A stretch of 33,904 bases of DNA from Caulobacter sp. AP07 (lineage in GTDB: Bacteria; Pseudomonadota; Alphaproteobacteria; Caulobacterales; Caulobacteraceae): positions 1 to 33,904 of the forward strand of contig NZ_AKKF01000014.1 of the NCBI RefSeq assembly GCF_000281955.1. Direction: 5' to 3'. The notes under the pieces are model-generated. The model was given only the letters and a program-made list of their open reading frames with translations, searched no databases and was not told where the DNA came from. The translations under genes were made by a program, and so were the position numbers. Shown here piece after piece: positions 24,907 through 32,642 of this stretch. Positions within the stretch are counted from its first letter, which is position 1; the number at the start of each line of letters is the position of its first letter.

Positions 24907-26811
24907 ATGCCCAAAACCCAGCGTCTGTATCCTCTTCTGAATTCTCTTCTGACGGGGGCCATCCTGGCCGCCGTCGCGTCTCCGGCCCTGGCCGCGCCCC
25001 CTGTCGGGGCCTCGGCCCAGCCGGACGTGCGCGGCCAGGCCTACCTCGCGTCGGTGGCGCCGATGAACCGCACGGTCGAGACGCGGCTGCTGCCGCAGAT
25101 GGCCGTGCTGCTCGACAAGCTGATGGTCGAGAAGCGGGATATGACGCTGGACGGCGTCCGGGTGTTCGACGCCGACGACAAGTTCCTGCCCGGCAAGGTG
25201 GCGATCGGCCTGGCCTATCTGCTGGTCGACACGCCGCGCGACGACCCCAAGTTCAAGACCTACCTGGCCGCCTACCGCCAGATCGCCGACATGACCGTCG
25301 ACGACACCAACAACACCTGGGGCATCTATTACTACTGCCAGGCGCTGCACATGCTGAAGGAGGCCGGCCTGCTGGAGCAGGCCGTGTCGCCGGAGACCCT
25401 GGCCAAGCTGAAGGTCAAGCTGGACTGGCGGCGGTTCGTCCGCACCGACGACCTGACCCTGATCAACCTGCCCAACAACTATTACGGCGTGGCCTTCAGC
25501 GTGGCGCGGCTGCGCTACCAGCTGGGCTGGGAGGACGCCGCGGCCAGCGAGCAACTTCTGGAGCGCGTGCTCGACCACTACCGCAAATATTCCGGCGAAT
25601 ACGGCTTCGCCGACGAGACCGACGGGGAAGGGCGCTTCGACCGCTACAGCGTGCTGCTGATCGGCGAGATCGCCCACCGGCTGATCGAGGCCGGCATGCC
25701 CGCCACGCCCGAGGTCAAGGGCTGGCTGCGCAAGTCGGTCGACCTGATGCTGCCGCGGCTGAACCCGCGCGGCGAGGGCTTCGAATACGGTCGCAGCATC
25801 GGGACCTACGGCGAGACCGCATTCCTCGAGGTGCTGACCGCGGCGGCCAAGCTGGACGTGTTGACCCCGCAAGAGAAGACGATGGCCTACGCCTTCTCCT
25901 CGCGCGTCACCGCCCGCTACATGGACTTCTGGTACGATCCCAAGATGGGGTCGGTGAACATGTGGGAGCACGGCCGGCGCACGGACGACTACCGCAACAA
26001 GCACCGGATCCTGGGCGAGAACCTCAGCCTGGCCCGCCAGCACATCTATACCAGCGCCATCTGGAACGAGCTGGGCTTCAAGGACAAGGCGCCGGATCCC
26101 GGCTACGTGGCCTGGCTTGATGCGCTGCCCAAGCGCTCGGTGACCTGGTTCGCCAAGGGCCAGCACGACCGCCTGGTCGTCACCCTGCGCGACGGGGGCC
26201 GCGTGGTGACCCTGCCGATCATCAACGGCGGCAAGAGCCAGCACGAGAACAGCCCCTACTACCCGATCCCGTTCTCGCCCGGCATGCTGTCGGGCGTCGC
26301 CGACGGCGAGTTCCCGCAGCTCTTGCCGCGCGTCACCCTGGCCGACGGCGGCCAGCTGACGCCGCTGGCCTATGCCAGCAACGTCAAGGTGACCGAGCAG
26401 GGCGCGCGCACGGTCGTCACCTTCGAACAGTCGCAGCTGGACCGCCTGGGCGCCGACGCGCCGATCGCCGACGATCGCCTGAGCGTCAAGACCACCTATG
26501 TGCTGGAGCCCGGCAAGATCAGCCGCACGGACGTCTTCACGCCCAAGGGCCAGCAGGCGATCAAGGCCGTGGACCTGGCGTTCGCCTCGTTCTCGGGCGC
26601 GCCGGCCACGAAGGGCGGGGCGACGGCGTTCGGGGCCGGGGATGTCCGGTCGTTCAAGGTGACGGGGCTGACCTGCACGTCGCGCCCGCTGAAGGACGAG
26701 AAGGCCTACCAGACCCCGACCGGGCCGTTCAGCAGCCTGACGGAATGCGCGAGCGGGGCGAAGGCGTTGTCGGGTGCGATGACGGTGAGCTGGACGCTGA
26801 ACTACAAATAG
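24907..26811 (+). CDS. Secreted protein of unknown family, candidate polysaccharide lyase
   Basis: A 634-residue exported protein with a signal peptide ending near SPALAAPP (about 30). The first 400 residues are rich in paired amphipathic helices with conserved-looking aromatic/polar motifs: NNTWGIYYYCQALHML, LPNNYYGVAFSVARL, GRFDRYSVLLIGEIAHRL, FEYGRSIGTYGETAFLEV and WEHGRRTDDYRNKHRI. This resembles an (alpha/alpha) toroid. The last 230 residues look like beta-sandwich (VTLPIINGG, ISRTDVFTP). That two-part build, and the Asn/Tyr/Arg/His-rich motifs, are those of toroid-type polysaccharide lyases; GRSIG also recalls DUF2264 proteins. I cannot name the family. Neighbours (TonB receptor eight bases upstream, GH105, GntR) support a lyase for a uronic-acid polymer. 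Confidence 0.75.
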   Translation: MPKTQRLYPLLNSLLTGAILAAVASPALAAPPVGASAQPDVRGQAYLASVAPMNRTVETRLLPQMAVLLDKLMVEKRDMTLDGVRVFDADDKFLPGKVAIGLAYLLVDTPRDDPKFKTYLAAYRQIADMTVDDTNNTWGIYYYCQALHMLKEAGLLEQAVSPETLAKLKVKLDWRRFVRTDDLTLINLPNNYYGVAFSVARLRYQLGWEDAAASEQLLERVLDHYRKYSGEYGFADETDGEGRFDRYSVLLIGEIAHRLIEAGMPATPEVKGWLRKSVDLMLPRLNPRGEGFEYGRSIGTYGETAFLEVLTAAAKLDVLTPQEKTMAYAFSSRVTARYMDFWYDPKMGSVNMWEHGRRTDDYRNKHRILGENLSLARQHIYTSAIWNELGFKDKAPDPGYVAWLDALPKRSVTWFAKGQHDRLVVTLRDGGRVVTLPIINGGKSQHENSPYYPIPFSPGMLSGVADGEFPQLLPRVTLADGGQLTPLAYASNVKVTEQGARTVVTFEQSQLDRLGADAPIADDRLSVKTTYVLEPGKISRTDVFTPKGQQAIKAVDLAFASFSGAPATKGGATAFGAGDVRSFKVTGLTCTSRPLKDEKAYQTPTGPFSSLTECASGAKALSGAMTVSWTLNYK

Positions 26812-26819
26812 GCCCGCAT

Positions 26820-26982
26820 CCCTCTCCCCTTGCGGGAGAGGGTGGCCCGCGTAGCGGGTCGGGTGAGGGGTCGATGAATGCGGACGCCGCGACAGCCGAG
26901 AGGCTGGTTGCGGCGTTTTGCGTCCGGGCGACCCCTCATCCGTCAGCCTGCGGCTGACACCTTCTCCCGCAAGGGGAGAAGG
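26820..26982. repeat. Pair of inverted structured repeats forming a 163-base dyad
   Basis: Copy 1 (26820-26873) has hairpin CCCTCTCCC-CTTGC-GGGAGAGGG, hairpin GGCCCGC-GTA-GCGGGTC and tail GGGTGAGGGGTCG. Copy 2 (26929-26982, opposite strand) has CCTTCTCCC-CTTGC-GGGAGAAGG, GTCAGCC-GCA-GGCTGAC and tail GGATGAGGGGTCG. The second hairpin differs completely in sequence but keeps its pairing. The spacer (26881-26926) is itself a stem: CGGACGC with GCGTCCG around CAGCC-GAGA-GGCTG. It separates convergent genes and may end transcription both ways. The CTCTCCC...GGGAGAG module is a widespread proteobacterial intergenic repeat. Confidence 0.8.
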
Positions 26983-26992
26983 AAAACGGCGC

Positions 26993-27502
26993 CTACTTCA
27001 CCCGCGTCAGGATCAGCGTCTGGTCCGGCGGGCCCGGCCGGCCGTCGATGTCCTGTTCAACCAGGATGGTGCTGGGATCGGTGCGGGTCACTTTCATCGA
27101 CTGGTGGCGCGCGCCCGCGTCGCCGTGCGTGGTCACGGTCACGGCGCTCTGGCCGACGCGCTGGACGCTGATCATCACGAGGGTGAGGTTGACCACGGCC
27201 TTGGTCGGCGCGCCGTCGAGGACGGCGTGGGCGAACTGCAGGGCGGCGACGCCGGCCTCGTCCTCCTCGACCAGGGTCCAGGCCAGGTTCTTCCCGTCGT
27301 CGACGGTGATGTCGAGCTCGCCGCTCAGCGGCGGGGGGCCGGTCAGGGCGGTGTTGAACTTCGAGCGCGGCAGATCGATCGCCCAGCGTCCGGCCACGCC
27401 CATCGAGCCGCTGAAGGCCTGGGCTTGGGCGGCGACGGGCAGGGCGGCGGCCAGCAAGGCGGCGCCGACCAGGGCGGAAAAGGCGCGAGCGGTGGTGCTC
27501 AT
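26993..27502 (-). CDS. Secreted protein of unknown function
   Basis: A 169-residue protein with a clear signal peptide ending AAQAQA (about 28), so periplasmic or outer-membrane associated. The mature part begins GSMGVAGRWAIDLPRSKFN and is predicted mostly beta, with alternating hydrophobic strands (AVVNLTLVMISVQ, TILVEQDID) and a terminal LILTRVK. The layout GxWxxDxxxSxF is seen in lipocalin-like secreted proteins, but I do not recognise a named family. It follows flgH on the same strand after 107 bases; whether it belongs to the flagellar operon is unclear. No cysteine is seen. Confidence 0.7.
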   Translation of the reverse strand: MSTTARAFSALVGAALLAAALPVAAQAQAFSGSMGVAGRWAIDLPRSKFNTALTGPPPLSGELDITVDDGKNLAWTLVEEDEAGVAALQFAHAVLDGAPTKAVVNLTLVMISVQRVGQSAVTVTTHGDAGARHQSMKVTRTDPSTILVEQDIDGRPGPPDQTLILTRVK

Positions 27503-27609
27503 GAGGTCGGCTCCGGCGTCCAGAGCCCGGCGAGTCCGGGCGAACGCTGTGACGCGGGGGTAACTTGGTCCCGCGCGTTCGCCCGTTCAAGCCGTTAGGC
27601 GGCAAGCCC

Positions 27610-28329
27610 TCAGAACGGCGAGAACTTCTCGACCAGCGACTGGCCGGCCGGGGTCTTCTGCACGCGGCTGAGGTCGCCACGGCCGCCGTAGTTGATGCGG
27701 GCCTCGGCGATCTGGGTGTGCTTGATGGTGTTGGCCGAGGAGATGTCCTCCGGCCGCACGATGCCGGCCACGGTCAGCTGGCGCAGCTCGGCGTTGGTGC
27801 GCACCTCCTGGGTGCCCTGAATCACCAGGTTGCCGTTGGGCAGCACGCCCGAGACCACGGCGGCGATGGTCAGGCTGATCTTTTCCGAGCGGGTGATCGC
27901 GCCGGTCCCGGCGTTGGAGAAGCCCGACTTGGTGCTGACCATGTTGGCCGGGTCGAAGCCGCCCGGCAGGACCTTCCCGAGACTGGATTCCAGGCCCAGG
28001 AAGTTGGGCACGCCGAGCGAGCCGTTCGAGGCGCGCGACGACGAGGTCTGGTTCTTGGTCGTGGCGCTGTCGTCGATGTCGATGTTGACGGTCAGGATGT
28101 CGCCGACCTTGCTGGCCCGCTGGTCGTTGAAGAAGGCGCGCGCGCCGACCCGCCACAGCGAATTGGAGGAGGCGGCCTGGACCGGAGGCTGGACATATTG
28201 CTGGGTCATCGGGGCCAGTTGGGCCGGATAGCCGACGGGGGCCAGTTCCGGACCTTTCACCGCCTCGGTGACGGTGGAGCAGGCGGCGAGCGGGGCGAGC
28301 AGCAGGAGGACGGCGAGGGCGGGGCGCAT
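27610..28329 (-). CDS. flgH: Flagellar L-ring protein FlgH
   Basis: Outer-membrane lipoprotein forming the flagellar L-ring bushing, 239 residues. The signal peptide ends in the lipobox LAAC with lipidated Cys17. The family core is present: SLWRVGARAFFNDQRASKVGDILTV, quoted here as its ends SLWRVGARAFF and VGDILTV, then KISLTIAAVVSGVLPNGNLV, the segment GTQEVRTNAELRQL, and VRPEDISSANTIKHTQIAEA. It is last in the flgF-flgG-flgA-flgH run, 14 bases after flgA. Confidence 0.97.
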   Translation of the reverse strand: MRPALAVLLLLAPLAACSTVTEAVKGPELAPVGYPAQLAPMTQQYVQPPVQAASSNSLWRVGARAFFNDQRASKVGDILTVNIDIDDSATTKNQTSSSRASNGSLGVPNFLGLESSLGKVLPGGFDPANMVSTKSGFSNAGTGAITRSEKISLTIAAVVSGVLPNGNLVIQGTQEVRTNAELRQLTVAGIVRPEDISSANTIKHTQIAEARINYGGRGDLSRVQKTPAGQSLVEKFSPF

Positions 28330-28343
28330 GGAGCTTGACCTTC

Positions 28344-29096
28344 TTAGCGCGCGGCGTAGCGCAGCGAATTGCGGGAGGCCTTCAGGCGCATCGCCTGCGG
28401 ACCGACGGCGGTCGAGCCGGGGCCGGTGACCACGGTCTCGATGATTTTCTTGCTGGCGGTGTTCTGGACCATCAGGCTGTCGCCCACGGCGCCGGCCGCC
28501 ATGGCCTTGCCCTGCAAGGTCAGCGCCACGCCGGCGTCCTCGTAGGTGACCGCGACCATATCGCCCGCCTTGATCACCAGCGGGGTGGAGACGTCGCGCA
28601 GGCTGGCGGCCGAACCCTGGCGCAGCGGGCGCTTGGTGGTCATGCCGATCAGGGCGTCGGCGTCGCGCGGCGCGTCCGAGGGACCGGCGGCGACCTTGAC
28701 CCAGATCAGGTCTTCCGGCTGGACGATGTCGCCGGCCGCCATGCTGCGGGCATAGGCAAGAACTTCCACATTGCCGCGCGAGGCGCCGGCCAGGGCGCCG
28801 TCGCCGCTCGAACCCGAACCGGCGCGGACGATGATCCGGCGCACGCCGTTGGGGTTGGACCAGTCCAGGCCGGCCCGGCGGGCGGTGATCTGCACCTGGG
28901 CGGCGTCGAGCACCACGGTGGGGCCCGCGCGGGTGGCGATGATCATGTCGGAGGCCGCGCCCGCGCCGTCGAACAGCTCGCCCAGGGTGACCCGGCCGTC
29001 GGCGTCGGTGGTGTCGGACCGCAGCGAGACGGCCTGGCCGGCCAGGGCCGGCGAGGCGATCAGCAGGGCGGCGAGGGAAAGGACGAGGGTTTTCAT
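28344..29096 (-). CDS. flgA: Flagellar P-ring assembly chaperone FlgA
   Basis: Periplasmic chaperone for assembly of the FlgI P-ring, 250 residues. A signal peptide ends at SPALAG (about 20). The C-terminal half is an SAF domain (about 110-245): VLAYARSMAAGDIVQPEDL, the segment RPLRQGSAASLRDV, then VIKAGDMVAVTYEDAGVAL and GDSLMVQN. It begins four bases after flgG. The gene for its partner, flgI, is not in this window. Confidence 0.95.
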   Translation of the reverse strand: MKTLVLSLAALLIASPALAGQAVSLRSDTTDADGRVTLGELFDGAGAASDMIIATRAGPTVVLDAAQVQITARRAGLDWSNPNGVRRIIVRAGSGSSGDGALAGASRGNVEVLAYARSMAAGDIVQPEDLIWVKVAAGPSDAPRDADALIGMTTKRPLRQGSAASLRDVSTPLVIKAGDMVAVTYEDAGVALTLQGKAMAAGAVGDSLMVQNTASKKIIETVVTGPGSTAVGPQAMRLKASRNSLRYAAR

Positions 29097-29100
29097 CAGC

Positions 29101-29889
29101 CTAGGACCTCAGGTTCGAGGTGGTCTGGAGCATCTGGTCGGCGGTGGTGATGACCTTGGAGTTCATTTCGTAGGCCCGCTGGGCGACGATCAGGGCGGTG
29201 ATCTCGCTGACCGAGTCGACGTTGCTGGCCTCGGTGTAGTTCTGCAGCAGGGTGCCGAAGCCCGGCTGGCCGGGGGCGGCGATGTTGGCCGGGCCCGAGG
29301 CCGCGGTTTCCATCAGCATGTTGTCGCCCACCGCCTCCAGGCCGCCTTCGTTCATGAAGTTGGCCAGTTCGATCTGGCCGATGGTCTGGGGCTGCGGGTT
29401 GCCGTCCACTGTCACCTGCACCAGGCCGGTCTTGCCGATGGTCAGGGCGGTGATGTTCTGCGGGACGGTGATCCCCGGCTGGACAGTGTAGCCGTCCTCG
29501 GTGACGATCTGGCCCTGGTCGTTGGTCGAGAAATTGCCAGCCCGGGTATAGGCGGTCTCGCCCGAGGGCAGCAGGATCTGCAGGAAGCCCTTGCCCTGGA
29601 TGGCCACGTCCAACGGGTTGTTGGTCATGCTGGGCGTGCCCTGTTCGTTGATCCGGTAGACCGAGCCGGCCTTGACGCCGCCGCCGACCTGCACGCCGGT
29701 GGGCACCACGTTGCCGTCGCCGGACGACTGCGAGCCGGCTCGTTCGATGGTCTGGTAGATCAGGTCCTGGAACTCGGCCCGCTGGCGCTTGAAGCCGACG
29801 GTGTTCATGTTGGCGATGTTGTTGGAGATGACCTCGACGTTCAGCTGTTGGGCCGACATGCCGGTCGCGGCGGTGCGAAGCGCTTGCAT
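29101..29889 (-). CDS. flgG: Flagellar distal rod protein FlgG
   Basis: Axial protein of the distal rod, 262 residues, the normal length. The N-terminal rod motif has MSAQQLNVEVISNNIANMNT and GFKRQRAEFQDLIYQ. The extra FlgG segment after it (about 46-70) sets the straight rod. The C-terminus TALIVAQRAYEMNSKVITTA, then DQMLQTTSNL, completes the coiled core. No signal peptide; exported by the flagellar type III apparatus. It is 14 bases downstream of flgF. Confidence 0.97.
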   Translation of the reverse strand: MQALRTAATGMSAQQLNVEVISNNIANMNTVGFKRQRAEFQDLIYQTIERAGSQSSGDGNVVPTGVQVGGGVKAGSVYRINEQGTPSMTNNPLDVAIQGKGFLQILLPSGETAYTRAGNFSTNDQGQIVTEDGYTVQPGITVPQNITALTIGKTGLVQVTVDGNPQPQTIGQIELANFMNEGGLEAVGDNMLMETAASGPANIAAPGQPGFGTLLQNYTEASNVDSVSEITALIVAQRAYEMNSKVITTADQMLQTTSNLRS

Positions 29890-29903
29890 CGTTCAGTTAT
29901 CCC

Positions 29904-30641
29904 TTACTGGACCTTGCCCATCCGCTCGACGGCGGACCGGGACAGTTCCGAGGTTTGATCCATCATCTTGCTCACGCTCTCGTAGGCGCGGCTGACCTCG
30001 ATCAGCTTGGTGATCTGGGTGATGGCTTGGACGTTGGAGGATTCCAGCATGCCCTGGTGGACGACGGCGTCCGTGGCCTGCTGGGGGGTGTCGTTGGAGA
30101 TGTTGCGGTACAGGTTGTCGCCGTCCTTGCGCAGCGAGGCCAGATCGGCCATCCGCACGACGCCGATCTTGCCGGCGCGCTCTGCGCCCTGGCTGACCGT
30201 GCCGTCGCGGGCGATGGTGACCGGGCCCTTCAGCGGGTCGATGTTGATCTCGCCGCCGCCCTCGTCCAGCACGGCCGCGCCGTTCTGGGTGACCAGCTTG
30301 CCCTCGGGGCTCATGGTGAAGCGGCCGTCGCGGGTGTAGCGCTCGCCGCCGGCGGTGGTGACCTTGAAGAAGCCCTGGCCCTCGATGGCCAGGTCGAAAT
30401 CGCCGCCGGTCTGGGTCAGGCCGCCCTGCGAGAAGTCGCGCGCCACGCCGTCGTCCAGCACGAACTTCACGGGGTTCGTACCACCGTCGGTGCGGGCCGG
30501 CTTGGCCGGCTCGGTGCGCACCATCAGCTGCTCGACCTTGAACCCGGTCGTGTTGGCGTTGGCGATGTTGTTGGCCACGATGTCGAGTTCGCGGCGCAGG
30601 GTCATCTGCCGCGAAAGTCCCACATACAGAGCGTTGTCCAT
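29904..30641 (-). CDS. flgF: Flagellar proximal rod protein FlgF
   Basis: Rod protein of 245 residues, first gene of the flgFGAH operon. The N-terminus MDNALYVGLSRQMTLRREL and NNIANANTTGFK, and the C-terminus ESSNVQAITQITKLIEVSRA then YESVSKMMDQ, are the paired helices of flagellar axial proteins. The central domain includes IEGQGFFKV and YTRDGRFTMSPEGKLVTQNG. A sigma-54 promoter (30691-30706) lies 50 bases upstream of the ATG, as expected for a class III basal-body gene in Caulobacter. Confidence 0.96.
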   Translation of the reverse strand: MDNALYVGLSRQMTLRRELDIVANNIANANTTGFKVEQLMVRTEPAKPARTDGGTNPVKFVLDDGVARDFSQGGLTQTGGDFDLAIEGQGFFKVTTAGGERYTRDGRFTMSPEGKLVTQNGAAVLDEGGGEINIDPLKGPVTIARDGTVSQGAERAGKIGVVRMADLASLRKDGDNLYRNISNDTPQQATDAVVHQGMLESSNVQAITQITKLIEVSRAYESVSKMMDQTSELSRSAVERMGKVQ

Positions 30642-30690
30642 GACCGGTTACCGAAACGGCTGGCGCGACAAATGCGCCGCAGTCCTGCTA

Positions 30691-30706
30691 GCAACCCTCG
30701 TGCCAA
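30691..30706 (-). promoter_or_regulatory. Sigma-54 promoter of the flgFGAH operon
   Basis: The minus strand reads TTGGCACGAGGGTTGC, an essentially perfect -24/-12 element (TGGCACG-N4-TTGC). It is about 50 bases upstream of the flgF ATG. Confidence 0.88.
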
Positions 30707-30764
30707 CTCCAAAAACCAAAGGATTTCAACGAAAAGGAAGGTTAACGGGCGTTCGGCGGCGGAG

Positions 30765-30777
30765 TCTGCCGGGCAGA
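30765..30777. promoter_or_regulatory. Candidate enhancer palindrome (ftr-like) for FlbD
   Basis: TCTGCC-G-GGCAGA is a 13-base odd palindrome 59 bases upstream of the -24 element, a normal distance for the activator of a sigma-54 promoter. FlbD and its ftr sites do this in Caulobacter, but I cannot match the consensus rigorously. Confidence 0.35.
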
Positions 30778-30802
30778 TTCAGCCTGCGGCGAAATGGCCT
30801 TC

Positions 30803-30819
30803 AAAAGGGATCGTTAACC
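30803..30819 (+). promoter_or_regulatory. Candidate CtrA-binding site before fliL
   Basis: AAAA-GGGATCG-TTAACC has a perfect right half-site (TTAACC) and the TTAA-N7-TTAA spacing with a degenerate left half. fliLM is a CtrA-controlled class II operon in Caulobacter crescentus. A second TTAACC half-site faces flgF on the minus strand at 30740-30745. Confidence 0.5.
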
Positions 30820-30865
30820 ATGCTCCACGCATGACTAGGTCGACAGATTCCAAGGAACCGCGCGC

Positions 30866-31474
30866 GTGGCCAACAAACCCCCCAAGGAAGCTCCCGCCCC
30901 CGAAGGCGAAGAGGGCGCGACCGAGGGCGAAGCTCCCGCCAAGAAGAAACCGCCGATGATGATCATCATCGCGGCGGCGGCCGGCGTCGTGCTGGTCGGC
31001 GGCGGCCTCACCACGTTCCTGCTGATGAAGCCCAAGCCCGCCGCGCAAGGCGAAGCCGGCCACGAAAAGCCGAAGAAGAAAGAAAAGAAGGAAGAGAAGG
31101 GCGGCCACGGCGGCGCCGAAGGCGGCGCGGCCGCCGCCGGCGCGCCGGTCATCAAGGAAGGCCCCGACGGCGTGGTGTTCTACACCCTGCCCGACATCGT
31201 GGTGAACATGCAGGCCGCCGACGGCCGCTCGACCTTCCTGAAGCTGAAGCTGACCTTCGAACTGCCCGACCAGGAGACGGCGGACCACCTGACCCCGAAC
31301 CTCCCGCGCCTGCAGGACATGTTCCAGACCTTCCTGCGCGAACTGCGCCCCGAGGACCTCAACGGCAGCCAGGGCAGCTACCAGCTGCGGGCCGAACTGC
31401 TGCGTCGCGTTAATCTGGTCGCCGCGCCCTCCAAGGTGAACGCGGTGCTGATCGAGGAGATGCTGATCAACTAG
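30866..31474 (+). CDS. fliL: Flagellar basal body-associated protein FliL
   Basis: A 202-residue inner-membrane protein that surrounds the stator units. It has a Pro/Glu/Lys-rich cytoplasmic N-terminus (about 1-30), one membrane helix (about 31-53, MMIIIAAAAGVVLVGGGL) and a Lys/Glu/Gly/Ala-rich linker (about 57-93). The conserved periplasmic domain follows (about 100-202): FYTLPDIVVNMQAADGRSTF, LKLKLTFELPD and the C-terminal VNAVLIEEMLIN. The start is GTG at 30866 with AAGGAA upstream. fliM follows 28 bases after the stop. Confidence 0.94.
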   Translation: MANKPPKEAPAPEGEEGATEGEAPAKKKPPMMIIIAAAAGVVLVGGGLTTFLLMKPKPAAQGEAGHEKPKKKEKKEEKGGHGGAEGGAAAAGAPVIKEGPDGVVFYTLPDIVVNMQAADGRSTFLKLKLTFELPDQETADHLTPNLPRLQDMFQTFLRELRPEDLNGSQGSYQLRAELLRRVNLVAAPSKVNAVLIEEMLIN

Positions 31475-31502
31475 CCCTTCGGGGCGGGTTGAGGCGAACA
31501 TC

Positions 31503-32642
31503 ATGGCGGACGAAATCGACGATCAGGCCGCGATGGCCCAGTGGGCCTCGGAGAACCCGCCGAGCGAAGCCGGCGACGCCGGCGTGGGCGACAATCAGTT
31601 CGGCGACTTCAGCGGCGGCATGGGCGGCTGGGACGACGGCGGCGGCGACGGCATGGGCGCCGAGCGCATCCTGAACCAGGACGAGATCGACAGCCTGCTG
31701 GGCTTCGACATGTCCGGCGACGGCAATGACGACCGCACCGGCATCCGGGCGATCATCAACTCGGCGCTGGTGTCGTACGAACGCCTGCCGATGCTGGAAA
31801 TCGTCTTCGACCGCCTGGTGCGGTTGATGACGACCAGCCTGCGCAACTTCACCAGCGACAACGTCGAGGTCAGTCTCGACAACATCAGCTCGATCCGCTT
31901 CGGCGACTATCTGAACTCGATCCCGCTGCCGGCCATCCTGGCGGTGTTCCGGGCCGAGGAGCTGGACAATTACGGCCTGCTGACGGTCGACTCCAACCTG
32001 ATCTATTCGATCGTCGACGTGCTGCTGGGCGGCCGTCGCGGCACCGCGGCCATGCGCATCGAGGGCCGGCCCTACACCACCATCGAGCGGGTGCTGGTGC
32101 AGCGGATGGTCGAGGTGGTGCTGCACGACGCCAAGGCGGCCTTCGAGCCGCTGCATCCCGTCAGCTTCACCCTCGACCGCCTGGAGACCAATCCGCGCTT
32201 CGCCGCCATCGCCCGGCCGGCCAACGCCGCGATTCTTGTGAAGCTTCGGATCGACATGGAAGACCGTGGCGGTCGAATCGAGCTTCTGCTGCCCTATGCG
32301 ACCCTCGAGCCCATCCGGAAGATGCTGCTGCAGCAGTTCATGGGCGAGAAGTTCGGCCGCGACAACATCTGGGAAGGCCACTTGGCCACCGAACTCTGGA
32401 CCACCCAGATGGAGGTGCGCGCCGTGCTCGACGAGCAGCAGCTGCCCCTCAGCCGCGTGCTGGACCTGAAGGTGGGCGACACCCTGATGCTCAACGCCAC
32501 GCCCGACAGCCCGGTCGAGCTGCGCGCCGGTTCGATCCCGCTGACCCGCGGGCGGATGGGCCGTCGCAACCACTCGATCGCCGTGCGCGCCGACGCGCCG
32601 CTGACCCCGGCGGCCAAGAAGGCGGTTCAGAAGCTGAAATGA
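31503..32642 (+). CDS. fliM: Flagellar motor switch protein FliM
   Basis: C-ring protein that binds CheY-P and sets rotation direction, 379 residues. The CheY-binding motif LNQDEIDSLLGF is at about 57-68, preceded by an acidic Gly/Asp-rich extension of about 55 residues. The middle CheC-like domain follows (RLVRLMTTSLRNFTSDNVEV to about residue 245), including GRRGTAAMRIEGRPYTTIE. The C-terminal SpoA/FliN-like domain (about 290-365) has LPLSRVLDLKVGDTLML. The next gene starts within the stop codon (ATGA). Confidence 0.96.
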   Translation: MADEIDDQAAMAQWASENPPSEAGDAGVGDNQFGDFSGGMGGWDDGGGDGMGAERILNQDEIDSLLGFDMSGDGNDDRTGIRAIINSALVSYERLPMLEIVFDRLVRLMTTSLRNFTSDNVEVSLDNISSIRFGDYLNSIPLPAILAVFRAEELDNYGLLTVDSNLIYSIVDVLLGGRRGTAAMRIEGRPYTTIERVLVQRMVEVVLHDAKAAFEPLHPVSFTLDRLETNPRFAAIARPANAAILVKLRIDMEDRGGRIELLLPYATLEPIRKMLLQQFMGEKFGRDNIWEGHLATELWTTQMEVRAVLDEQQLPLSRVLDLKVGDTLMLNATPDSPVELRAGSIPLTRGRMGRRNHSIAVRADAPLTPAAKKAVQKLK

